From: Holophagales bacterium
GTDB taxonomy: Bacteria > Acidobacteriota > Thermoanaerobaculia > Multivoradales > Multivoraceae
Length of the DNA stretch: 64,000 nt
Assembly (NCBI GenBank): GCA_009843505.1
Contig: VYDI01000040.1
Location: 182,255-246,254, forward strand
Reading direction: 5' to 3'
Part shown: in pieces, positions 48,467 to 55,338 of the stretch
Layout: each line of letters starts with the position of its first letter
Position numbering within the stretch: position 1 is the first letter of the stretch
Program-made: the position numbers and the translations under genes
Notes under the pieces: generated by a model
Told to the model about the DNA's origin: nothing
Database searches by the model: none
Seen by the model: only the letters and a program-made list of their open reading frames with translations

Positions 48467-48721
48467 ATGCCCGAGTGGCCCCTGCAAGACGCGAAGAACC
48501 GGTTCAGCGCCGTCGTCGCGGCCGCCCTGGCGGGCGAACCCCAACGCGTTACGCGACGAGGCAAACCAGCCGTCGTCATACTCGCAGACGAGGAGTACGA
48601 GCGCCTCTGCCACCTGGAGAAAGCGAAGGCGCCTACCTTCGTCGAACATCTCCTCGCAATGCCCCAGGACGACGGAGAGTTCGAAAGACTGCCGCTCAGA
48701 CCGCGTGACTTCGACTTTTGA
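48467..48721 (+). CDS. Phd/YefM-family antitoxin
   Basis: 84 aa. The N-terminal DNA-binding fold matches Phd/YefM (WPLQDAKNRFSAVVAAALAGEPQRVTRRGKPAVVILADEEYE pattern, residues 4-46). The C-terminal part (about 50-84) is expected to wrap the toxin. It overlaps the PIN toxin start in TTGA (48718-48721), the usual antitoxin-first order. It has a strong Shine-Dalgarno, a -35/-10 promoter and an adjacent palindrome, so autoregulation is likely. The surrounding sequence is less G+C-biased than flanking genes, consistent with acquisition. Confidence 0.92.
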   Translation: MPEWPLQDAKNRFSAVVAAALAGEPQRVTRRGKPAVVILADEEYERLCHLEKAKAPTFVEHLLAMPQDDGEFERLPLRPRDFDF

Positions 48722-49131
48722 CGTACCTCCTCGACACCGACGTACTGTCCGCCTTGCGCAGACAACAGCGCCACACCAGCGTCATGGGCTGGGTTTCAAC
48801 ACAGAGGAGCAGCGATCTCCATGTGAGCGTCATCTCACTTGGCGAGATCGAGCGAGGAATCGCACGAGCGAGGCATCGGGAACCGCGGTTCGCCAGACTG
48901 CTGGCTGAGTGGCTCGACGGTCTGATCAAGTTCTACGCTGGCCGCATCCTCCCGATCGATCTCAGGGCGGCCCGCCGCTGGGGCAGCGTCTCGCAGGCGA
49001 TCGGCCATCGTGGTGTCGATCTCCTGATCGCCGCCACGGCGCTTGAACACGGCCTGACGGTCGTTACCCGCAACGTCCGGCACTTCGAACCGGCAGGCGT
49101 GCCAGTGCTGAATCCGTTCGACTCTCCGTAA
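48718..49131 (+). CDS. PIN-domain toxin (VapC/FitB type)
   Basis: 137-aa ribonuclease toxin. PIN acidic residues are in place: Asp6 in LLDTDVLS, Glu43 in SLGEIERG and Asp101 in GVDLLIAATA, then the TRNVRHFE end motif. A TTG start overlaps the antitoxin stop, so translation is coupled. A Phd-type antitoxin with a PIN toxin is a common mix-and-match pairing. Complete and probably functional; it would cleave tRNA or rRNA when unneutralised. Confidence 0.93.
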   Translation: MTYLLDTDVLSALRRQQRHTSVMGWVSTQRSSDLHVSVISLGEIERGIARARHREPRFARLLAEWLDGLIKFYAGRILPIDLRAARRWGSVSQAIGHRGVDLLIAATALEHGLTVVTRNVRHFEPAGVPVLNPFDSP

Positions 49132-49174
49132 CTCCGCGCTACACTGATCCCGTGTTTCACGAGACGACACGGAC

Positions 49175-49402
49175 ATGAACCTGACGATCTCCGTAGACAG
49201 TCACGTCCTCAAGCGAGCCAGGATTCGCGCAGTGGAGGAAGACACGTCCGTGAACGCCGTGCTCCGCGACTGCCTGGAAGCGTACGCCGGCGGCGCCGGA
49301 GGGAACCATCGGGCAGTTCGTCGACTGTTGCTCCTGGCGGAGACGAGCGAGTCCGGCCGCGGGGGCGCCACGTGGGCGCGCGACGAACTGCATGAGCGCT
49401 GA
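49175..49402 (+). CDS. Ribbon-helix-helix antitoxin-like protein (orphaned)
   Basis: 75 aa. The start MNLTISVDSHVLKRARIRAVEEDTSVNAVLRDCLEAY follows the DUF6364/VapB-type RHH pattern: beta strand, then helix-turn-helix with a conserved S-V-N-x-x-x-R-D. It lies 44 bases after the PIN toxin gene and overlaps the remnant of a second PIN toxin by 11 bases. A TACACT -10-like element lies about 30 bases upstream. With its toxin destroyed it may persist as a cross-acting or decaying antitoxin. Confidence 0.8.
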   Translation: MNLTISVDSHVLKRARIRAVEEDTSVNAVLRDCLEAYAGGAGGNHRAVRRLLLLAETSESGRGGATWARDELHER

Positions 49403-49535
49403 GCCGTGGTTCGTCGATACGAACGTGGCCGGCAACCGGCGTTACTGGGCCGGCCGCTGTCTCAGACGCTCGAATGCCTCCATCTGGCGCTTGGCCTCTT
49501 CAGTGCGACCGAGGGCCTCGAGTACCCGGGCGTAG
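49392..49535 (+). pseudogene. 5' remnant of a PIN-domain toxin gene
   Basis: The ATG at 49392 overlaps the RHH antitoxin end in the usual TA manner and begins MSAEPWFVDTNV, the exact N-terminal strand and first Asp of VapC-type PIN toxins. Thereafter the frame turns into unrelated sequence (AGNRRYWAGR...) and stops at 49533-49535 after 47 codons. The break coincides with the 3' end of the convergent TPR gene (stop at 49442). Glu and the later Asp residues are absent, so no active toxin can be made. Confidence 0.75.
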
Positions 49536-50815
49536 TTGAAACGAAGCGGCGCGTTGTTGTCGAGCCCGAGTTGGAGCGCCCGCTCCATCCGCTCGGCGGC
49601 CACGGCGGGGCGGCCCGCCTCCGCGGCGATCATGCCTAGGAGGGCGTGGGCCTCGGCGAGGCCGGGATCTAGTGCCAGGGCGCGTTCGAGCGCCACCGCG
49701 GCGTCCTCGGCGCGCCGGCCTGTGTGCAGGAACATCCCTTCCAGGTAGTGGTGTTCAACCTGATTCGGCTCGAGGTTCCGTGCCTCGGCGACGCTGGCTG
49801 CTGCCTCGTCGACCCGGCCCATCGAGAACAGCACCTTTGCCCGAAGCGAGTGCACGTCTGCGGCCCACGAGTCTTCCGATCCGCCTGACAGGCCCTCCAG
49901 GCGTTCGAGCGCGGCTTCGAGATCGCCCTCCTCCGCAAATCGCTGGGCGTCAGACAGGGCCGACGCCGTCTGCGCGGACGCGAGACGCTCGGCTTCCGCC
50001 GCGCGTTCGCGGTCCTCCACCAGAGACCGGTGGCTATCGAGCGCCGCACGGGCGGATTCGCGGTCGCCCGCCGCGGCGAGCGTCCGCCCGAGCCGATAGA
50101 CCACTTCCGGTTCTTCCGGCGCAGATTCCGCGGCGGCGCGAAGCTGCTCGACCGCTTCCGAGAACCGCCCTTCGGCCGCGAGGATGTCCGCCGTTTCCAG
50201 ATGCACGACGACCCGGTCACCTTCGCCGGCGTCGAGAGCGCGCTGCAGATAGCTCAGGGCCTCCACGCGGCGGTCTGGATCGCGAGCCAGCGCCAGCCCG
50301 CGGGCGAGATCGAGTCCGGGGCTTTCGAGACTCTCCGCCACTGCGGCGTCAACCGCCGCCAGCGCCCCATCGACGAGGCCATCCGCCAGCCGAAGCAAGG
50401 CGAGTTGCTCATAGATGTCGGCACTGCCGAGCCGAAGATCCGCCGCCGCCTCGAGCAACCGGATCGCTTCGCCGGTGCGGTCAAGATCGCGGAGCAACAG
50501 GGCCGGGACGAGGTAGGCCGACGCCTGCTCGCCGGCGCCAGCGCTAGCGGTCCCGCTACTGTTCGCGCCGACAGGCGCGAGTTCTCGGGCACGAGCAAAC
50601 GCCGAAAGGGCATCCTCGGAGCGCCCCAAGGCGGTGAAGGCCCGTGCCAGGTCAAGCACCGGTCCGAGTTCCAGGGGCGACCGCTCGACAGCAGCGCGTG
50701 CCTCCGCCAGAGCCGCGACCGGATCGCCCGATGCCGGGTCGATCTGAGCTGGAGCCGTCCGACCCGGGACCAGCGCCGCTATCGCGGACAGCAGGAAAAC
50801 AGCCACGCCGGACAC
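49442..50815 (-). CDS. Exported tetratricopeptide-repeat protein
   Basis: 457 aa, GTG start. Signal peptide to about 23 (TAPAQ), then about ten TPR-like helical pairs (for example RAFTALGRSEDALSAFARA near 58, LERALALDPGLAEAHALLGM near 400). A Glu/Ala-rich helix interrupts the repeats near 265-300. It is a protein-protein scaffold in the periplasm. It follows the TlpA and TonB-receptor genes on the same strand, 35 bases after the TlpA stop, but has its own TACGCT -10. It is thus partly independent of that operon. Confidence 0.82.
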   Translation of the reverse strand: MSGVAVFLLSAIAALVPGRTAPAQIDPASGDPVAALAEARAAVERSPLELGPVLDLARAFTALGRSEDALSAFARARELAPVGANSSGTASAGAGEQASAYLVPALLLRDLDRTGEAIRLLEAAADLRLGSADIYEQLALLRLADGLVDGALAAVDAAVAESLESPGLDLARGLALARDPDRRVEALSYLQRALDAGEGDRVVVHLETADILAAEGRFSEAVEQLRAAAESAPEEPEVVYRLGRTLAAAGDRESARAALDSHRSLVEDRERAAEAERLASAQTASALSDAQRFAEEGDLEAALERLEGLSGGSEDSWAADVHSLRAKVLFSMGRVDEAAASVAEARNLEPNQVEHHYLEGMFLHTGRRAEDAAVALERALALDPGLAEAHALLGMIAAEAGRPAVAAERMERALQLGLDNNAPLRFNYARVLEALGRTEEAKRQMEAFERLRQRPAQ

Positions 50816-50823
50816 GGGTGGTC

Positions 50824-50829
50824 AGCGTA
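50824..50829 (-). promoter_or_regulatory. -10 element TACGCT for the TPR gene
   Basis: On the minus strand TACGCT ends 8 bases before the GTG at 50815. Confidence 0.45.
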
Positions 50830-50850
50830 GCAGTCCATCCGGCGCGAACG

Positions 50851-51420
50851 TCACTCCGAAGCGAAGAGGACTCTCAGCGCCGCGTCGAGTGTCGATCCGC
50901 GGCCGTCGACTGCCACCAACCGTCCGCGGCGGTCGAACACCAGGGACCGTGGCGGATACTCCACCTGGAAGCGGCGGGCCACCGCCCCGGCAGCGCCCAG
51001 TCCGTCGAAGAGGACGGGCCACGTCATGGCCTGCCGGCGCCTGAAGCTCCGCAGATCGTCACGCCCCAAGCGGTCGAGGGAAATGGCGAGGATCACGAGG
51101 TCCTGCTCGTCGTGGCCGGCCCGCGCCCGTTCGAGATGGGGGAAGTCGGCGAGACAGGGAGCGCACCACGTCGCCCAGAACTCGAGCAGGACGACACGAC
51201 CCTCGAAGTCGGCCGCGGTCCAGACCCTGCCGTCGAGATCCCGGACCGCCAGGTCTGCCCACAGGTCGGCAAGCCGGACGCCGTGATTCCCCGGAGCTTC
51301 CGGCACATCCGGGTTCGCCGGGACGGGTCCCCCACCCGGAGCGACCACGGACGGCACCGCCAAGGCCAGCGTCAGTATCGCCGCCGGGACCGACCCTGGA
51401 GAAAACACGAGTCTCCGCAC
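50851..51420 (-). CDS. TlpA/ResA-like periplasmic thioredoxin
   Basis: 189 aa, GTG start. Signal peptide or anchor at about 8-27, then a thioredoxin fold with the redox motif WATWCAPC (Cys86, Cys89) and the strand YPPRSLVFDRRGRLV (cis-Pro region). TlpA-type proteins reduce periplasmic thiols for cytochrome c or copper-site assembly. It starts 2 bases before the TonB-receptor stop in the same operon. It may keep the receptor's or its ligand's Cys pair (NCQSCN) reduced; this is inference. Confidence 0.88.
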   Translation of the reverse strand: MRRLVFSPGSVPAAILTLALAVPSVVAPGGGPVPANPDVPEAPGNHGVRLADLWADLAVRDLDGRVWTAADFEGRVVLLEFWATWCAPCLADFPHLERARAGHDEQDLVILAISLDRLGRDDLRSFRRRQAMTWPVLFDGLGAAGAVARRFQVEYPPRSLVFDRRGRLVAVDGRGSTLDAALRVLFASE

Positions 51421-51422
51421 GG

Positions 51423-53726
51423 CTACAGGTCCACCTTGACGCCGACGACCACGCTGCGCGGGAACCTCGGTCCATAGACGTAACCGGCATCCCGCAGCGG
51501 CCCCCGATCCAGGTCCTGCTGGTACTCGTCGGTGAGGTTCTTCACCGCGACCGTGCCGACGATGCCGCGGTCCCCGCCGAGCACGAACCTCCGGGACACG
51601 CCAACGTTGACAGCAAGAAAGCCCGGCGTGAGCTCAAGTCGATCCTCGGCGATGTAGCCAGCGTAGTGCGGCGCCGCCATCTGTCCCGTGTAGCGAAGGC
51701 CCGCGAACAGATCGAGCCCGCCCGATAGCGGCCATCGCACGCTCGCCGTGCCGTAGCGCTCGGGGGTTCGGAACATGCGGGTACTGCCGAAATCCGGTTC
51801 GGGATGGCCGAACTCCGCCCGCTGCCATCCATAGCCCAAATCCACGGCCAGACGGCCGCGCCTCAGGCTCCAGCCAGCCTCCACGCCGGCGACCCGGGCA
51901 CGACCGAAGTTCGTGCGCAGAAACTCGAGTTCCGGGGTCACCGGATCGTCCGCCTCGCGGTTGTGGAACAGATCGGCGATCGTCGTATCGAAGAAGGTGG
52001 AATCGAACGCCATGGCCGTGCGCTCGCCGACCATCGGCCTCCACTCGACGCTCAGCATGCGCGAGACGGACGTCTCCTCCCGCAGGCCGGGATCGTCCCG
52101 CACGACCATCGCCTCGCCGCCGAGCAGGGCGATGTGGAGTTGCTCGTCGAACACCGCGGGTGGACGGAAGCCGGCGCTGTGGGAGACCCGCACGGTCAGG
52201 TCGCTCCGCGGCGTCCACATCAGGGCCGCCCGCGGCGAGACGATCGATCCGTCGACCGCGCTGTGGCGGTCCGCCCGCAGACCGTAGAGCAGGGTCACGC
52301 CGTCGGCGACCTTCCGGTCGTCCTGAACGAAGGCCGCGGTCGAGCGGTATCTCTCGCGAATGATCCGTCCGTACGCCGGCTGGCGGTCGTGAATGGAATC
52401 GTCCGAAGCCTGCAGGCCGAAACTCAGCGTGCCTCGCTCACCGCCGCGGTTGACTTGGGTGTCGAAGAGCCAAAGCGGATTGAGGGTTGTCCCGAACGCG
52501 CTCGAGTCGCCGCTCGCCCCGTAGTAGCTGTCGCGTTCGACGCCCGCATGGGACACGGTTGCCCGCCAGTCCCATCGCGCTGAAACGGTCTGAAGCCAGG
52601 AGGCCGTGACGCCTTTCCTGTGGGAGTCCAGCTGCTCCGCGACCTGAGCTTGCTGCGGCGGCAGGTGCAGTTGATCGCCGCCGCGGCGAAACTCGCTCAT
52701 GTGGCTCGCATCCACCGCAAACCGCGCCGCACCGTCGAACAGGAACTCCTGGTAGCGCGCCCCGAGAGCATCCAGGTCGCGGATCGAGACGTCGGTGAAC
52801 CTGTCGCCGTCGACATCGACCGGCGCCTCGCGGTCTGCCTGGCCATAGAACGTCGCTGCCCGCGACGAACCCGGCATCAGGTCGGCGACCATGCTGTACG
52901 AAGGGCTCCGCGCCGCCCCGCCGGCACCGCCCATCCGGCTCGAGCGTGCGCTCACCTCGACGTGGGTGTGGTCGGGATGGTGCGGAATCAGGTTGATCAC
53001 GCCGGCCACCGCCCCCGCTCCGTAGGCCGGCGAACCGCCGCCCCGGACGACTTCGATCGAGTCGATCAGCCGCGCCGGCAACTGCTCGATGCCATAGACC
53101 ATGGCGAGAGACGACACGGTCGGCTGGCCATCGACCAGAACCTGGGAGTACGGGCCCTCGAGACCGAGCAACCGGATCTGGGACGTGTTGCAACTCTGGC
53201 AGTTCGACTCGACACGCACGCCCCGAGTCCACTCCACGGCGTCGGCCAACGTGCGCGCGACGACGCCCTCGATCTGGGAGCGCCGCACCGTTTGCACGTG
53301 GAGCGGTACGTCGGCGAGACGCTTTCCCGTCCTCGTCGCGCTGATCACCACTTCCTCGCCGAACGCCGCGCGGAGCCGAACATCGACCTGGGTCGCGCCC
53401 TGGTCCCCGACCAGGAGCTCCTGTTCCGCGACGCCGTAGCCGTCCGCGAAGACGACCAGCCGGTGCACCCCCGGCTCCACCTGGAAGAGGCAGAATCGCC
53501 CGTCCTCTCCGGTTGCCACGGTCCGAGCGGAGGTGGTCAGAGTTACCGCGGCGTCGGCCACCGGTTTCCCGGAAAGGGAGCGCACCGTGCCGTGCAGGCC
53601 GGCATCCGCTGGACAGTCGACGGCGCTGACCGAAGTCGCGACCAGCGCCGCCACGATCGCCCACCAACGAATGGCCGTGGCGCCGACACAGTCTGGCTTT
53701 CCGCAGCTTCCGCTCGAGGTTTCCAC
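51423..53726 (-). CDS. TonB-dependent receptor with extracellular CxxC plug motif
   Basis: 767 aa. The GTG at 53726 is supported by a TAGGAT 8 bases upstream. Signal region to about 36, a CarboxypepD_reg-like domain (41-118), TonB box-like EEVVISATR (124-132), plug (about 135-270) and barrel to the C-terminal Leu (VVVGVKVDL). The plug contains ESNCQSCNTSQIRLLGLEGPYSQVL, with Cys176 and Cys179. This Cys-x-x-Cys plug is shared by a group of receptors suspected of metal or haem-type substrates. It is followed at once by the TlpA thioredoxin. The substrate is unknown. Confidence 0.9.
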   Translation of the reverse strand: METSSGSCGKPDCVGATAIRWWAIVAALVATSVSAVDCPADAGLHGTVRSLSGKPVADAAVTLTTSARTVATGEDGRFCLFQVEPGVHRLVVFADGYGVAEQELLVGDQGATQVDVRLRAAFGEEVVISATRTGKRLADVPLHVQTVRRSQIEGVVARTLADAVEWTRGVRVESNCQSCNTSQIRLLGLEGPYSQVLVDGQPTVSSLAMVYGIEQLPARLIDSIEVVRGGGSPAYGAGAVAGVINLIPHHPDHTHVEVSARSSRMGGAGGAARSPSYSMVADLMPGSSRAATFYGQADREAPVDVDGDRFTDVSIRDLDALGARYQEFLFDGAARFAVDASHMSEFRRGGDQLHLPPQQAQVAEQLDSHRKGVTASWLQTVSARWDWRATVSHAGVERDSYYGASGDSSAFGTTLNPLWLFDTQVNRGGERGTLSFGLQASDDSIHDRQPAYGRIIRERYRSTAAFVQDDRKVADGVTLLYGLRADRHSAVDGSIVSPRAALMWTPRSDLTVRVSHSAGFRPPAVFDEQLHIALLGGEAMVVRDDPGLREETSVSRMLSVEWRPMVGERTAMAFDSTFFDTTIADLFHNREADDPVTPELEFLRTNFGRARVAGVEAGWSLRRGRLAVDLGYGWQRAEFGHPEPDFGSTRMFRTPERYGTASVRWPLSGGLDLFAGLRYTGQMAAPHYAGYIAEDRLELTPGFLAVNVGVSRRFVLGGDRGIVGTVAVKNLTDEYQQDLDRGPLRDAGYVYGPRFPRSVVVGVKVDL

Positions 53727-53734
53727 CGCGACGA

Positions 53735-53764
53735 ATCCTATTTTTCGTCTTACCGAAAAGTCAA
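53735..53764 (-). promoter_or_regulatory. Promoter TTGACT-N18-TAGGAT of the TonB receptor operon
   Basis: On the minus strand the -35 TTGACT (53759-53764) and -10 TAGGAT (53735-53740) are 18 bases apart. The -10 ends 8 bases before the GTG at 53726. It is the clearest complete promoter with leaderless spacing in the window. The rest of the 150-base gap to the VOC gene shows nothing definite. Confidence 0.7.
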
Positions 53765-53876
53765 CCGGGCAGTCAACCGGCCAGAGCGGATCACTCCGCG
53801 CGAGGCGGCCCTGGCCGGATGTGCTCGGCGCACTACGCGACGCGGCAAACGCGCCTGGCCCGGCGCGGACTCAGCT

Positions 53877-54245
53877 TCAGCCCATGTTGAAGAAACAGAG
53901 CTTGTTGCCGTCGAGATCCCGAACGTAGCCGCCGTAGAACGTGGCCACGCGCGTTCCGGGCGCGCCCTCGTCCGTGCCGCCCAGTTCAAGCGCCCTGGCG
54001 TAAAGCTGGTCGACCTGCTCCTGCGAAGCCGCCGGGATCGCCACCATGTTCCCGTTCCCGGGCACCTGTGGCTCCTCGTTGTAGGGGATGCAGATGGCGA
54101 GCATCGGCTGTCCCGGTCCGACGCCGTAGCCCTTGATCCGGCCCATGTCGAACTGGGTCTTCGCGCCCAGCTCGCCGAGCAGCGAATCGTAGAAGGCTGT
54201 CGCCCGCTCCATGTCGTTCACGCCGATCGTGCAGTAACCAATCAT
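53877..54245 (-). CDS. Glyoxalase/VOC-superfamily protein
   Basis: 122 aa from the ATG at 54245 (GGAG 8 bases upstream); a TTG lies one codon before. Paired beta-alpha-beta-beta-beta VOC fold: IGYCTIGVNDMERATAFYDSLLGELGA at the start and YVRDLDGNKLCFFNMG at the end (RDLDGN is the typical second metal-side strand). Only some of the four metal ligands are evident, so it may be a binding protein rather than an enzyme. It lies 12 bases after the DUF4340 gene and ends the ABC operon. Confidence 0.82.
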   Translation of the reverse strand: MIGYCTIGVNDMERATAFYDSLLGELGAKTQFDMGRIKGYGVGPGQPMLAICIPYNEEPQVPGNGNMVAIPAASQEQVDQLYARALELGGTDEGAPGTRVATFYGGYVRDLDGNKLCFFNMG

Positions 54246-54257
54246 CAATCGATCTCC

Positions 54258-55316
54258 TCAGGTGTCTTCGTCGTCTTCGTCTTCGATCAGGTCGGTGCGC
54301 CGGAGGTCCAGCTTCTCGCCCGTGAAGCTGTCCAGCTTGTAGACCCAGGAGCCGTGGTACTCGTTGAACTCCTGCATCTCCTCCGCCCGGGTCAGGATGT
54401 CCGCCTTCTCCTGGAGCTCCTCCTCGGGCGTGTCCCGCTCGATCTCCACTTGCTGCACCGTGTGGTAGCCACCGATGCGGATGTAGCGATCGTCGTCTCG
54501 CGCGGCGACCGCGACGAGGTAGCCGGAACCGTCCGCCAGCTCGTACCTGAACTCGTTGTCGAAGGAGAGATCGGCCACTTCCCCGGCGTCGGCAAGGTGG
54601 ACCTCGGAGAATCGCAAGCGGGACAGGAAGTTCTTGACCCGGCCGACTTCGCTCGTCTTCTCGCGCCGCCCGGACGGCACCCGCTCGAGCGCGAGTTCCG
54701 CTCCCTCTTCGCCATCCTTGCTGAACGTGAAGTCGGGACCCTCGATGCGCACCACGTCGCCTGAAGCGACATCGACGATCTCTTTCTGCAGGAACTGGTC
54801 GGCGGCGCTGTCGATCAGCACGGTCGCCTCGGTCAGGTAGATGGGATCGTCCTCGCCGTCGAGACGCTGCACGTAGTTTCCGCTGCCATCGGCGAACCGG
54901 TCGCCGACCCGCAACCGCACCATGTCGCTGCCCGCCGCGTTCCTGAGGGCCACCTCGACCGTTTCCTCACCCGGAGGTTCGATCCCGAGTTCAGCGGCCA
55001 GACTCTCGCCGGAGCCGACCTCCCTGGCCAGTTCGATGTCGAGCAGGTTGCGCACCAGCCGGTTCACTCCCTCGTTCCTGGCCTGGTAGTCGTGGGTCTC
55101 CTCGACGACGTACCGGTCGCCGTCCCGGGTCAGCGTCACCTGCTCACCGCCCTGGATCACCGCCACCTGTGCAATCTCGTCCGGGTTCAGGTTGGGCAGG
55201 AACTTCTGGCCGCTCTCGAAACGCTCCGCGCGCGACACGCTGTTCCAGTAGCTGAAGACGGACAGGGCGAGCAGCACAACGGCGGCCACCGCCAGTCGCT
55301 GGTTCATCTGGTTCAT
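54258..55316 (-). CDS. DUF4340 protein of the Gld-like ABC operon
   Basis: 352 aa. One N-terminal TM helix (about 8-26), the rest extracytoplasmic and beta-rich (RDGDRYVVEETHDYQA, DPIYLTEATVLI). A DUF4340 gene regularly follows the GldG-like subunit in these four-gene ABC clusters; its role is not known. An acidic tail (DLIEDEDDEDT) closes it. It starts 22 bases after the GldG stop with a GGGAG Shine-Dalgarno. Confidence 0.85.
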   Translation of the reverse strand: MNQMNQRLAVAAVVLLALSVFSYWNSVSRAERFESGQKFLPNLNPDEIAQVAVIQGGEQVTLTRDGDRYVVEETHDYQARNEGVNRLVRNLLDIELAREVGSGESLAAELGIEPPGEETVEVALRNAAGSDMVRLRVGDRFADGSGNYVQRLDGEDDPIYLTEATVLIDSAADQFLQKEIVDVASGDVVRIEGPDFTFSKDGEEGAELALERVPSGRREKTSEVGRVKNFLSRLRFSEVHLADAGEVADLSFDNEFRYELADGSGYLVAVAARDDDRYIRIGGYHTVQQVEIERDTPEEELQEKADILTRAEEMQEFNEYHGSWVYKLDSFTGEKLDLRRTDLIEDEDDEDT

Positions 55317-55338
55317 GCCGGTTGACTCCCTTGGATCC

